A stretch of 11,371 bases of DNA from CAZYTM01 sp964649725 (GTDB lineage: Bacteria; Desulfobacterota; Desulfuromonadia; Geobacterales; Geobacteraceae): positions 1-11,371 of the forward strand of contig CAZYTM010000015.1 of NCBI GenBank assembly GCA_964649725.1, read 5' to 3'. Positions 1-6,371 of the stretch are shown here, in pieces. The translations under genes were made by a program, and so were the position numbers. The first letter of the stretch is position 1. Each line of letters begins with the position of its first letter. Under the pieces are notes generated by a model that was given only the letters and a program-made list of their open reading frames with translations, ran no database searches and had not been told where the DNA came from.

Positions 1-54
1 TCGTCCGACGACAGATTTACAGTCTGTTCCCTTTGGCCACTCGGGAATCCCTCC
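1..54 (-). tRNA. tRNA-Tyr (GTA), partial at window edge
   Basis: The minus strand reads as the 5' part of a tRNA, beginning GGAGGGATTCCCGAGTGG at position 54. The anticodon stem ACAGA/TCTGT encloses a loop with anticodon GTA (complement of 18-20). The sequence after it, CGTCGGACGA, looks like the start of a long variable arm, as expected of a class II tRNA such as bacterial tRNA-Tyr. The T-arm and acceptor 3' strand lie beyond the left edge. It is probably co-transcribed with tRNA-Thr, 80 bases upstream. Confidence 0.93.
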
Positions 55-86
55 AAGGGAGATTGGCCTACGACAACTTCAAACTC

Positions 87-139
87 CTCCACTACTTGAG
101 GAGACTGGGCTGCCTGATTTAGCACATTAAGTAGTGGAG
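87..139. repeat. 11-bp inverted repeat between tRNA-Thr 3' end and the tRNA spacer
   Basis: CTCCACTACTT at 87-97 is the exact reverse complement of AAGTAGTGGAG at 129-139. The right arm includes the encoded CCA, the discriminator base and the last acceptor base of tRNA-Thr. In the minus-strand transcript this would form an 11-bp stem with a 31-nt loop. A second hairpin, CTCCTC (103-98) with GAGGAG (89-84), shares bases with the left arm and would exclude it. A role in pre-tRNA processing is inference only. Confidence 0.6.
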
Positions 140-210
140 CTGGCGATGGGACTCGAACCCGCAACCTGCTGATTACAAGTCAGCTGCTCTGCCAATTGAG
201 CTACGCCAGC
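135..210 (-). tRNA. tRNA-Thr (TGT)
   Basis: This is a complete 76-nt tRNA on the minus strand. Acceptor strands GCTGGCG and CGCCAGC pair over 7 bp, and the discriminator T and the 3' CCA (135-137) are encoded. The D-arm carries GTAGCTCAATTGGCAGAGCA and the T-loop GGTTCGAGTCC. The anticodon arm is GCTGA-CTTGTAA-TCAGC with anticodon TGT (complement of 175-177), so it reads ACA and related threonine codons. Its position ahead of tRNA-Tyr resembles the thrU-tyrU-glyT-thrT-tufB operon of E. coli. Confidence 0.97.
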
Positions 211-279
211 GCAACTCTAACAAAATATTTTTCCTGCAAATAAGCTGTTGGTGATAGCTATTAAAAAACGGAAGTTATC

Positions 280-308
280 TGTATAGTTCAATTTACTACT
301 AATGTCAA
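280..308 (-). promoter_or_regulatory. Sigma-70 promoter of the tRNA-Thr/tRNA-Tyr operon
   Basis: The minus strand shows TTGACA (303-308), a 17-bp spacer and TATACA (280-285), a near-consensus promoter. Transcription should start near 273, giving about 60 nt of leader before tRNA-Thr. It begins 35 bases after the ygiQ stop codon. I see no terminator between ygiQ and this promoter, so readthrough from ygiQ may also enter the operon. Confidence 0.85.
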
Positions 309-343
309 GTTTTATTTAGTCCTGAAAAATTCATGATTTCATA

Positions 344-2143
344 TCAGCCCCGTGGTTTTCTGCTGCCATTCCTTGCTGACAAAAGAGGCCCCAGCAGATT
401 GGGTATATCCCTTGCTCTGCCAGCTTTTTTTAACGCCTCCAGAACATTGCGGCGCTCAGCAGGCACATGCCAGAGCAATAAGGATTTTTGCAGCCGCTTT
501 TCCCTGTCGTTCTTAGCTACATAGACAGCTATCCCAGTAAACGGATCAAATCCAGCATGGTAAATACATGTCGCCAGAGTACCAGGAGTTGGTGTAAATT
601 CCTGCACCTGCTCAACCTTGATACCATGACCCTTTAGATAAAGAGCAACTTCGACCATATCTGCCAAGGTACTCCCTGGATGACCTGACATCAGGTAGGG
701 GACAACAGCCTGGCGTTTGCCCAGACTCCTGCTCTCGCTGCGAAAGGCCGCCAGGAATGCGGTGAATACAGATTGACCTGGCTTGTGCATACATGCCAAA
801 ACATGATCAACCGTATGCTCAGGTGCCACCTTGAGCAACCCCCCAACATGGTGGGCAAGGAGTTCCTTGAAATAGCCCGGCTGCCTTTCCAGCAGATCGT
901 GACGAACCCCCGAAGAAACTGCTATATGCTTCACTCCCGGGATACTCCTTACTCTTCGTAATAGCGCTGCAGCACGTTGCCCATCTGCTTGCAGATGCCG
1001 ACAAATCTTTGGCCAGAGGCAGCTTGTCCTTCGACAGCACTGCTGCGCCGATACCTCACGACACTCGAGGCCATACATGTTTGCGGTAGGCCCTCCTATA
1101 TCGCTGATACTACCCCTGAACCAAACCTGACCAACTAATTGCTGCAGTTCGGCAACAATCGAACGTTCACTCCTTGACTGGACTATCTTCCCCTGATGGT
1201 GGGATATGGCACAGAAAGAACACCCTCCGGCACAACCGCGATGACTGGTGATGGAAAGACGTATCTGTTCCCAGGCAGGTATTGCATCCTGGTACCGATG
1301 ATGCGGCAGCTTCATAAATGGCAGTCGATAAAGCGAGTCAAGCTCAGCTTCAGTCATGGGGAATGATGGTGGATTGCAGATAAGATAACGATCACCATGA
1401 CCTTGAACCAAAGCTTTGGCGCAGTATGGATTCTGTTCTTTTGCATTCAGGCAAAAAGCAGCAGCAAATTCAGCCTTATCTGCAATAACCGTTTCAAATG
1501 AGGGTAGTTCCTGGCAAGGAATACCAACTGCCCCTAACTCTCTGGCAAGATATGCCGTGCCACGAATATCTTTGATAGTCGCAAATTTTTCCCCATCTTG
1601 CAGGCGCTGAGCCAACTGCAAAAGCGGTCGCTCCCCCATGCCAAATACAAGAAGATCAGCCTTACTGTCTAATAATATGGAACGACGGACCACATCATCC
1701 CAGTAGTCATAGTGGGCAAGGCGCCGCAATGAAGCCTCTATACCTCCGATGACTACCGGTACATCCTTATAGGCCTCCTTTAGCCGTGCAGTATAGACTA
1801 TACTGGCACGATTCGGTCTGGCACCATGGCGACCACCAGGGGTATATGCATCATCACGACGCAGTTTTTTCAAGGGTGTATAATGGGCGACCATGGAGTC
1901 CATCGCCCCTGCTGAAACGGCAAAAAAGAGACGTGGCCGGCCAAGAACCATAAATGGTTCTTTGCTGCGCCAGTCTGGTTGAGAGATAATCCCAACTCTA
2001 AAGCCATGAAATTCAAGCCAGCGAGCCAGAAGTGGTACCCCAAAGGCAGGGTGATCAATGTATGCGTCACCTGTGACGAATATTACGTCCAGTTCAGCCC
2101 AACCGCGTTTATTTGCATCATCTATGGTGACAGGGAGAAACAT
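344..2143 (-). CDS. ygiQ: YgiQ family radical SAM protein (UPF0313)
   Basis: This is a radical-SAM protein of the widespread YgiQ/UPF0313 family; its reaction and substrate are unknown to me. The N-terminus (MFLPVT, KRGW, DVIFVTGDAYIDHPAFG) matches the family opening and may be a cobalamin-binding-like fold. GCAGGCSFC at about residue 304 gives the CxxxCxxC motif that binds the [4Fe-4S] cluster and SAM. A second cysteine-rich stretch follows at about 361-381. EFTPTPGT near 515 and the tail after it fit the DUF3362 region, shorter here than in the 739-residue E. coli protein. I chose ATG 2143 because it restores the family N-terminus; GTG 2149 is also possible. Neither start has a good ribosome binding site. 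It lies behind the argC terminator with no clear promoter of its own. Confidence 0.93.
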   Translation of the reverse strand: MFLPVTIDDANKRGWAELDVIFVTGDAYIDHPAFGVPLLARWLEFHGFRVGIISQPDWRSKEPFMVLGRPRLFFAVSAGAMDSMVAHYTPLKKLRRDDAYTPGGRHGARPNRASIVYTARLKEAYKDVPVVIGGIEASLRRLAHYDYWDDVVRRSILLDSKADLLVFGMGERPLLQLAQRLQDGEKFATIKDIRGTAYLARELGAVGIPCQELPSFETVIADKAEFAAAFCLNAKEQNPYCAKALVQGHGDRYLICNPPSFPMTEAELDSLYRLPFMKLPHHRYQDAIPAWEQIRLSITSHRGCAGGCSFCAISHHQGKIVQSRSERSIVAELQQLVGQVWFRGSISDIGGPTANMYGLECREVSAQQCCRRTSCLWPKICRHLQADGQRAAALLRRVRSIPGVKHIAVSSGVRHDLLERQPGYFKELLAHHVGGLLKVAPEHTVDHVLACMHKPGQSVFTAFLAAFRSESRSLGKRQAVVPYLMSGHPGSTLADMVEVALYLKGHGIKVEQVQEFTPTPGTLATCIYHAGFDPFTGIAVYVAKNDREKRLQKSLLLWHVPAERRNVLEALKKAGRARDIPNLLGPLLSARNGSRKPRG

Positions 2144-2180
2144 GGCCACATTCTTTGATTCAGGTTGGAGGAACTTTAAG

Positions 2181-2216
2181 AAAACTAAAGGGGCAACTCA
2201 ATCAGAGCCCCTTTAG
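2181..2216 (-). terminator. Rho-independent terminator after argC
   Basis: CTAAAGGGGC (2185-2194) and GCCCCTTTAG (2207-2216) form a perfect 10-bp stem with a 12-nt loop. On the minus strand the stem is followed by TTTTCTTAAAG, whereas the plus-strand side has no T-run, so it terminates minus-strand transcription. It lies 22 bases after the argC stop and about 38 bases before the ygiQ start. Confidence 0.85.
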
Positions 2217-2238
2217 ACAAAGTATAACTCTATTTTCT

Positions 2239-3279
2239 CTACGGAAAGATTGCCAACTGTTCCAGCCCCATATTTTCCGGAAAGCCATGCATGATATTCA
2301 TATTCTGCACCGCCTGTCCTGCTGCACCTTTCACCAGGTTATCAATAGCAGAGATCACTATTATACGACCTGTTCGAACATCCACGGTAATTCCGATATC
2401 GCAAAAGTTACTCCCCTTTACATGGCTTGTTGAAGGGAAATGTCCAGCTGGCAATACCCTAACAAAAGCCTCCCCCTTATAGAAGTCCATATAGATTTTG
2501 TGCAGTTTTTCAGCTTTTACCTCTTGCAACGGAATTGCATAGATAGTAGACAGAATACCCCGGTCCATCGGCACCAGGTGTGGAGTAAAGGTGATAGCCA
2601 GAGGTTTTCCCGCAATCTCGCTAAGCTCCTGCTCGATCTCAGGTATGTGACGATGCACGCCAGCAACTCCATATGCCTTGAAACCATCATTAACTTCACA
2701 GAAGAGATTGTCCACCTTGACGCTCCGGCCGGCCCCTGACACACCAGACTTGCTGTCTGCAATAATGGAATCAATATCAATCAGCTTTTTCTTTAATAGT
2801 GGTGCCAGCGCAAGGATGACACTAGTCGGATAACATCCTGGATTGGCAGTCAGTTGCGCCGCCGCGATATCACCCCGTTTCAATTCAGACAGACCATAAA
2901 CAGCCTTGTTCAGAATATTGGGGCTGAGGTGCTTCCCATACCATTTTTCATATAAAGCAGCATCCCGTAATCGATAGTCGGCTGAGAGGTCAACTACCCG
3001 CTTCTGCAACTCAAGAAAGGCAGGAATCACCTCCATGGCCGCCTGGTGAGGCAGTGCTGTAAAAATAATGTCTGCTTTCTCTGCCACCCTTAACGGTTCA
3101 AGATTCTCCAACTTCATATCGCAGCGGCTTCGCAGCGACGGGAATACTTCGGAAATCATTTTTCCTGCACTCTGTTCCGAAGTTACACAGGTTACCCCCA
3201 CTTCAGGATGGCAGTATAGTATCCGTATCAATTCAAGCCCGGTATAACCACTGGCCCCAACTATGGCGACTTTCAGCAT
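2239..3279 (-). CDS. argC: N-acetyl-gamma-glutamyl-phosphate reductase ArgC
   Basis: This cytoplasmic enzyme of arginine synthesis reduces N-acetylglutamyl phosphate to the semialdehyde with NADPH. The 346-residue protein opens with the nucleotide-binding motif MLKVAIVGASGYTGLEL. The active-site cysteine lies in NPGCYPT (Cys149), and the conserved histidines lie in GVHRHIPEIEQ (about 207-217). The reading frame is open 13 codons further upstream, but ATG 3279 has GAGGAG seven bases before it and gives the standard N-terminus; ATG 3285 would sit against that site with one base between. The gene follows the rplM-rpsI terminator and ends in its own terminator. I see no strong promoter in the 51 bases between. 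No other arginine gene is in the window. Confidence 0.97.
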   Translation of the reverse strand: MLKVAIVGASGYTGLELIRILYCHPEVGVTCVTSEQSAGKMISEVFPSLRSRCDMKLENLEPLRVAEKADIIFTALPHQAAMEVIPAFLELQKRVVDLSADYRLRDAALYEKWYGKHLSPNILNKAVYGLSELKRGDIAAAQLTANPGCYPTSVILALAPLLKKKLIDIDSIIADSKSGVSGAGRSVKVDNLFCEVNDGFKAYGVAGVHRHIPEIEQELSEIAGKPLAITFTPHLVPMDRGILSTIYAIPLQEVKAEKLHKIYMDFYKGEAFVRVLPAGHFPSTSHVKGSNFCDIGITVDVRTGRIIVISAIDNLVKGAAGQAVQNMNIMHGFPENMGLEQLAIFP

Positions 3280-3286
3280 GGGCATT

Positions 3287-3292
3287 CTCCTC
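3287..3292 (-). promoter_or_regulatory. Ribosome binding site fixing the argC start
   Basis: GAGGAG on the minus strand is separated by seven bases (AATGCCC) from ATG 3279. The in-frame ATG at 3285 would be only one base away, so 3279 is the better start. Confidence 0.8.
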
Positions 3293-3331
3293 ATCTGCCT
3301 GTTTAAAGACGACGGCATTTTCTATATAAAC

Positions 3332-3360
3332 AAAAAGGGAGAGTCTTGGCGGACTCTCCC
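3332..3360 (-). terminator. Rho-independent terminator after rplM-rpsI
   Basis: GGGAGAGTC (3337-3345) and GACTCTCCC (3352-3360) make a perfect 9-bp stem with a 6-nt loop. On the minus strand it is followed directly by TTTTT. It begins 31 bases after the rpsI stop and ends about 50 bases before the argC start. Confidence 0.9.
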
Positions 3361-3391
3361 TCTGAACATTATAAGACAATCCCCCTGTGGC

Positions 3392-3784
3392 TTAACGCTT
3401 GGAGAACTGGAAGCTAGCGCGTGCCGCTTTCTTGCCGTATTTCTTCCGTTCTTTAATTCGGGAGTCACGGGTTATGAATCCTGCCTTTTTGAGAGCAACT
3501 CGAAGCTCTGCGTCAGCGACCAATAAAGCCTTTGTAATACCATGTTTGATGGCGCCAGCCTGGCCTGAATCACCACCACCGCTTACTGTGACGTAGATAT
3601 CGAACTTACCGATGTTTTCCGTCAGTTCCAATGGCTGCTTTACAACCATCTTCGAAGTTTCCCGGCCAAAATATTCATCGAGACTCTTGTTATTGACCGT
3701 AATAGCCCCTGCGCCAGGCTTAAGCCAAACCCGCGCCACTGATGATTTACGTTTGCCTGTACCGTAATAGCTCTTTGCCGCCAT
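3392..3784 (-). CDS. rpsI: 30S ribosomal protein S9
   Basis: S9 is a protein of the small-subunit head whose C-terminal tail reaches the P-site tRNA. The 130-residue protein shows the family opening YYGTGKRKSSVARV, the central VSGGGDSGQAGAIKHGI and the basic tail ending SFQFSKR. The final SKR is the conserved tRNA-contacting end. ATG 3784 is chosen because AGGAG lies nine bases before it and the length matches S9; eleven more upstream codons are open but unlike the family. It follows rplM by 41 bases, the standard rplM-rpsI pair, and a terminator comes after it. Confidence 0.98.
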   Translation of the reverse strand: MAAKSYYGTGKRKSSVARVWLKPGAGAITVNNKSLDEYFGRETSKMVVKQPLELTENIGKFDIYVTVSGGGDSGQAGAIKHGITKALLVADAELRVALKKAGFITRDSRIKERKKYGKKAARASFQFSKR

Positions 3785-3793
3785 TTTCACTAT

Positions 3794-3798
3794 CTCCT
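3794..3798 (-). promoter_or_regulatory. Ribosome binding site fixing the rpsI start
   Basis: AGGAG on the minus strand lies nine bases before ATG 3784, in the 41-base gap after rplM. It supports the short S9 start over upstream in-frame codons. Confidence 0.75.
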
Positions 3799-3825
3799 GA
3801 TCATTGTTGAAGATCAAATTATCTG

Positions 3826-4254
3826 TTATCCGTTCAGTACCTTAGGCATCTGAGCTTTGTGTGGATGCTCAGTGCCCGAATATATTTTGAGTTTGCTCAG
3901 CATGTGTCTGGCAATCTTGTTCTTGGGGAGCATCCCCTTGACCGCCTTCCTGATGAGCTCTTCTGGCTTCTTTTCCAACTGCTTTCCAGCGGTAATCGAC
4001 TTGATTCCGCCAGGGTATCCGGAATGGCTATAATAAATCTTGTCCGCTAACTTATTCCCGGTCAATGCAATCTTTTCAGCATTTACCACGATCACAAAAT
4101 CGCCGGTATCAACACTGGGAGTAAATTCCGGCTTATTTTTGCCACGCAGCACATTGGCAATCTGCGTTGCCAATCGTCCAAGTACCTTATCCTGCGCATC
4201 CACCAGGTACCAGTCCCGAGCTACTGTATCTTTGTTGGGCAGGTATGTTTTCAT
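3826..4254 (-). CDS. rplM: 50S ribosomal protein L13
   Basis: L13 is an early-assembly protein of the large ribosomal subunit that binds 23S rRNA. The 142-residue protein matches the usual length and shows the family features: opening MKTYLPNKDTVARDWYLVDA, VLGRLAT near residue 24, GDFVIVVNAEKI near 51, HSGYPGG near 77 and the basic MLPKNKIARHML segment near 108. GAGGAA lies a few bases before the ATG. It has its own strong promoter at 4309-4337 and is the first gene of the rplM-rpsI unit. In E. coli and in Firmicutes, L13 can repress its own mRNA through a leader structure, so the short leader here is a candidate control site. Confidence 0.98.
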   Translation of the reverse strand: MKTYLPNKDTVARDWYLVDAQDKVLGRLATQIANVLRGKNKPEFTPSVDTGDFVIVVNAEKIALTGNKLADKIYYSHSGYPGGIKSITAGKQLEKKPEELIRKAVKGMLPKNKIARHMLSKLKIYSGTEHPHKAQMPKVLNG

Positions 4255-4271
4255 TTAATTCCTCACAAGTA

Positions 4272-4289
4272 ATCCAGCAAAACGCTGAT
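4272..4289 (-). promoter_or_regulatory. Possible small hairpin in the rplM leader
   Basis: In the leader transcript, ATCAGC (complement of 4289-4284) can pair with GCTGGAT (complement of 4278-4272) around a 5-nt loop with one bulged G. An alternative, ACGCT with AGCGT, uses the bases further upstream and is mutually exclusive. Self-control by L13 through such structures is known in other bacteria; no match to a known leader motif was established here. Confidence 0.25.
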
Positions 4290-4308
4290 AATTTTTTCGG
4301 AAGCGTGT

Positions 4309-4337
4309 AAAATAAATTAATAACATCAATATGTCAA
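4309..4337 (-). promoter_or_regulatory. Sigma-70 promoter of rplM-rpsI
   Basis: On the minus strand, TTGACA (4332-4337), a 17-bp spacer and TATTTT (4309-4314) give a perfect -35 and a reasonable -10. The expected start near 4302 leaves a leader of about 48 nt. The promoter begins 13 bases after the truA stop codon. Confidence 0.8.
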
Positions 4338-4350
4338 GATTTTTCTTGTA

Positions 4351-5085
4351 TCAATAAAAAACCTGAACCAGACAAAGTCCATGGGCTGGAGCAGTCGCAC
4401 CGGCAGATATTTCTGATTCCAGAGCAAGAAGTCTTGCAATATCATCGCCTGGCCTTTTTCGTTGACCAATTTCAACCAGGGTGCCGACCATGATCCTGAC
4501 CATGTTCCGTAAAAACCCGGAGCCAACCACATCAATAATAATCAGGTTCTCATCCCTGCCAATCTCCACCGATTCAATTCTTCGTATGGTAGTTTTCGCA
4601 GCGCAGCCAGCTGTTCGAAACGCCTTGAAGTCATGCTCTCCGATAAAAAATGCTGCCGCTTCCCGCATGGCGGAAATATCCAGCCCCCCGCGCAGATGCC
4701 AAGAATAGAGCCGATTAAGTGGAGCACGCCTTAACCTGGTATTTATTGTATAACGATAATGCTTCTTTGTTGCATCGGCCCGGGGGTTGAATCCAAGCGG
4801 CATATCCGCTGCATCCTGCACTGCTATACCATCAGGCAGCAACGAGTTTAACCCTTCAACAAACGCTTTAAGCGGTAGATCCCGATCGGTCTTGAATGTA
4901 GCAACCATCCCCTGGGCATGGACACCGGCATCGGTTCGTCCCGAACCATGCAACCTTACCGGTTCACCGATGATTTTTGCCAACCCCTCTTCAAGTACCT
5001 GCTGGATTGCAGTACCATTTGGTTGAAACTGCCAGCCGACATAGCCGGTACCATCGTACTCTACTATCAATTTGATATTACGCAT
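4351..5085 (-). CDS. truA: tRNA pseudouridine(38-40) synthase TruA
   Basis: TruA converts uridines 38-40 in the anticodon arm of many tRNAs to pseudouridine. The 244-residue protein has the standard order: EYDGTGYVGWQFQPNG at 9-24, the catalytic motif GSGRTDAGVHA with Asp52, the HYRYTI strand with Tyr110, and GSGFLRNMVR near 188. The ATG at 5085 gives the family N-terminus, but no Shine-Dalgarno sequence precedes it (the upstream bases are AAGTACCTCT). It lies between the asd terminator and the rplM promoter. The 20 bases between that terminator's T-rich tail and the start codon leave little space for a promoter, so it may depend on readthrough from asd. Confidence 0.97.
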   Translation of the reverse strand: MRNIKLIVEYDGTGYVGWQFQPNGTAIQQVLEEGLAKIIGEPVRLHGSGRTDAGVHAQGMVATFKTDRDLPLKAFVEGLNSLLPDGIAVQDAADMPLGFNPRADATKKHYRYTINTRLRRAPLNRLYSWHLRGGLDISAMREAAAFFIGEHDFKAFRTAGCAAKTTIRRIESVEIGRDENLIIIDVVGSGFLRNMVRIMVGTLVEIGQRKRPGDDIARLLALESEISAGATAPAHGLCLVQVFY

Positions 5086-5104
5086 AGAGGTACTTAAGCA
5101 ATCT

Positions 5105-5137
5105 TTATAAAAAATTAAACGCCCCTCGAAAGGGGCG
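5105..5137 (-). terminator. Rho-independent terminator after asd
   Basis: CGCCCCT and AGGGGCG (5120-5126 and 5131-5137) form a 7-bp stem closed by a TTCG tetraloop on the minus strand, followed by TTTAATTTTTTAT. It lies 58 bases after the asd stop and 34 bases before the truA ATG. A weaker hairpin of six pairs (including one wobble), CTAGCC with GGCTGG, lies between asd and the terminator. Confidence 0.8.
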
Positions 5138-5195
5138 ATCTGATATTACCAAACCATTGCCAGCCCTTGGCTAGAGACACTCCTTAAAGAGGCGC

Positions 5196-6299
5196 CTATT
5201 CCCCCAGCAGAATTCGCAGCATTCTCCGCAAAGGCTCAGCTGCCCCCCAGAGCAACTGGTCACCACAGGTGAAGGCCTGGACAAACTGCGGCCCCATCTT
5301 CATCTTGCGCACCCTCCCCACCGGTATGGTAAGAAGACCGGAAACTGCTGCCGGGGTTAGACCGGCCAGAGTGTCAGCCTTGGTGTTAGGGATCAATTTT
5401 ACCCACTGGTTGTCGTTGGCGATTATCTGCTCGATATCGGCCAGCGGCAGGTCCTTCTTCAGCTTGATGGTGATTCCCTGGCTGTGGCAACGCATGGCGC
5501 CGACCCGGACACAAATGCCGTCAACCGGAATAGGGTTATCAGTGCCAAGAATCTTGTTGGTCTCAGCAAATCCCTTCCACTCCTCGCGGCTCTGGCCATC
5601 ATCCACCTCCCGGTCAATCCAGGGGAGGACATTGCCGGCCAACGGGAATCCACCAAACTCCTGCATCGGCATTGAGCCGTCACGCAGCCTGGCGGTTACC
5701 TTCCGGTCAATCTCCAAAATGGCAGAACCGGGGTTTTTCAGCTCTTCGCTAACAACTCCGTTTAGGGCTCCCATTTGGGATAGAAGTTCGCGCATGTTCG
5801 GCGCCCCAGCGCCACTGGCAGCCTGATAAGTCATTGATGAGAGCCACTCCACCAGCCCGGCCCGAAAAAGGCCGCCAAGCCCCATCAGCATGAGACTGAC
5901 AGTACAGTTTCCGCCAATAAAATCTTTCTGCCCCTTTGCAATCGCAGCATCTATGACGTTGCGGTTGACCGGGTCGAGAATGATGACTGCGTCCTTCTCC
6001 ATTCGCAGAGTGCTGGCAGCATCGATCCAATAACCCTGCCACCCCTGCTTGCGCAACTCCGGATGAACCGACTTGGTATAGTCCCCACCCTGGCAGGTGA
6101 TGATGATATCAAGTTTTTTCAGTTCAGCGATATCATCGGCATTTTTCAGGGTCCCGGCATTCAAGGGGGCGGGTTGCCCTGCCTGAGACGTGGAAAAAAA
6201 GACCGGCTCGAAACCGATTGCAAAATCGTTCTCCTCCTGCATCCGCTGCAAGAGAACCGAACCAACCATGCCGCGCCAACCAATAATCCCGACTTTCAT
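5196..6299 (-). CDS. asd: Aspartate-semialdehyde dehydrogenase
   Basis: Asd makes aspartate semialdehyde from aspartyl phosphate with NADPH, the branch point to lysine/diaminopimelate, threonine and methionine. The 367-residue protein closely resembles the E. coli type in sequence and length: GIIGWRGMVGSVL at 4-16, VFFSTSQ near 33, TCQGGDYT near 68, catalytic Cys132 in GGNCTVS, GQSREEWKG near 235, His272 in RCHSQ, and GDQLLWGAAEPLRRMLR at the end. AAGGA lies eight bases before the ATG. It follows leuB by 72 bases without a terminator, so the two are probably one transcript. It is distinct from the shorter Gram-positive/archaeal Asd type. Confidence 0.97.
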   Translation of the reverse strand: MKVGIIGWRGMVGSVLLQRMQEENDFAIGFEPVFFSTSQAGQPAPLNAGTLKNADDIAELKKLDIIITCQGGDYTKSVHPELRKQGWQGYWIDAASTLRMEKDAVIILDPVNRNVIDAAIAKGQKDFIGGNCTVSLMLMGLGGLFRAGLVEWLSSMTYQAASGAGAPNMRELLSQMGALNGVVSEELKNPGSAILEIDRKVTARLRDGSMPMQEFGGFPLAGNVLPWIDREVDDGQSREEWKGFAETNKILGTDNPIPVDGICVRVGAMRCHSQGITIKLKKDLPLADIEQIIANDNQWVKLIPNTKADTLAGLTPAAVSGLLTIPVGRVRKMKMGPQFVQAFTCGDQLLWGAAEPLRRMLRILLGE

Positions 6300-6371
6300 A
6301 CGTCTATTCCTTTTCTTGTTTTAGATTAACTACGTATCTGAATCAAAATCATAATGGTTTGTGGGCATAAC

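Noticed and set aside
994..1061. Possible frameshift in ygiQ around the cysteine-rich stretch
   Set aside because: The sequence looks less regular here, but the cysteine spacing and the SCLWPKIC motif fit the family, and recognisable YgiQ sequence continues in the same frame on both sides.
5269..5826. A 185-codon open frame on the plus strand opposite asd
   Set aside because: It lies wholly inside the well-supported asd gene on the other strand, resembles no family, and is an antisense shadow of GC-biased codons.
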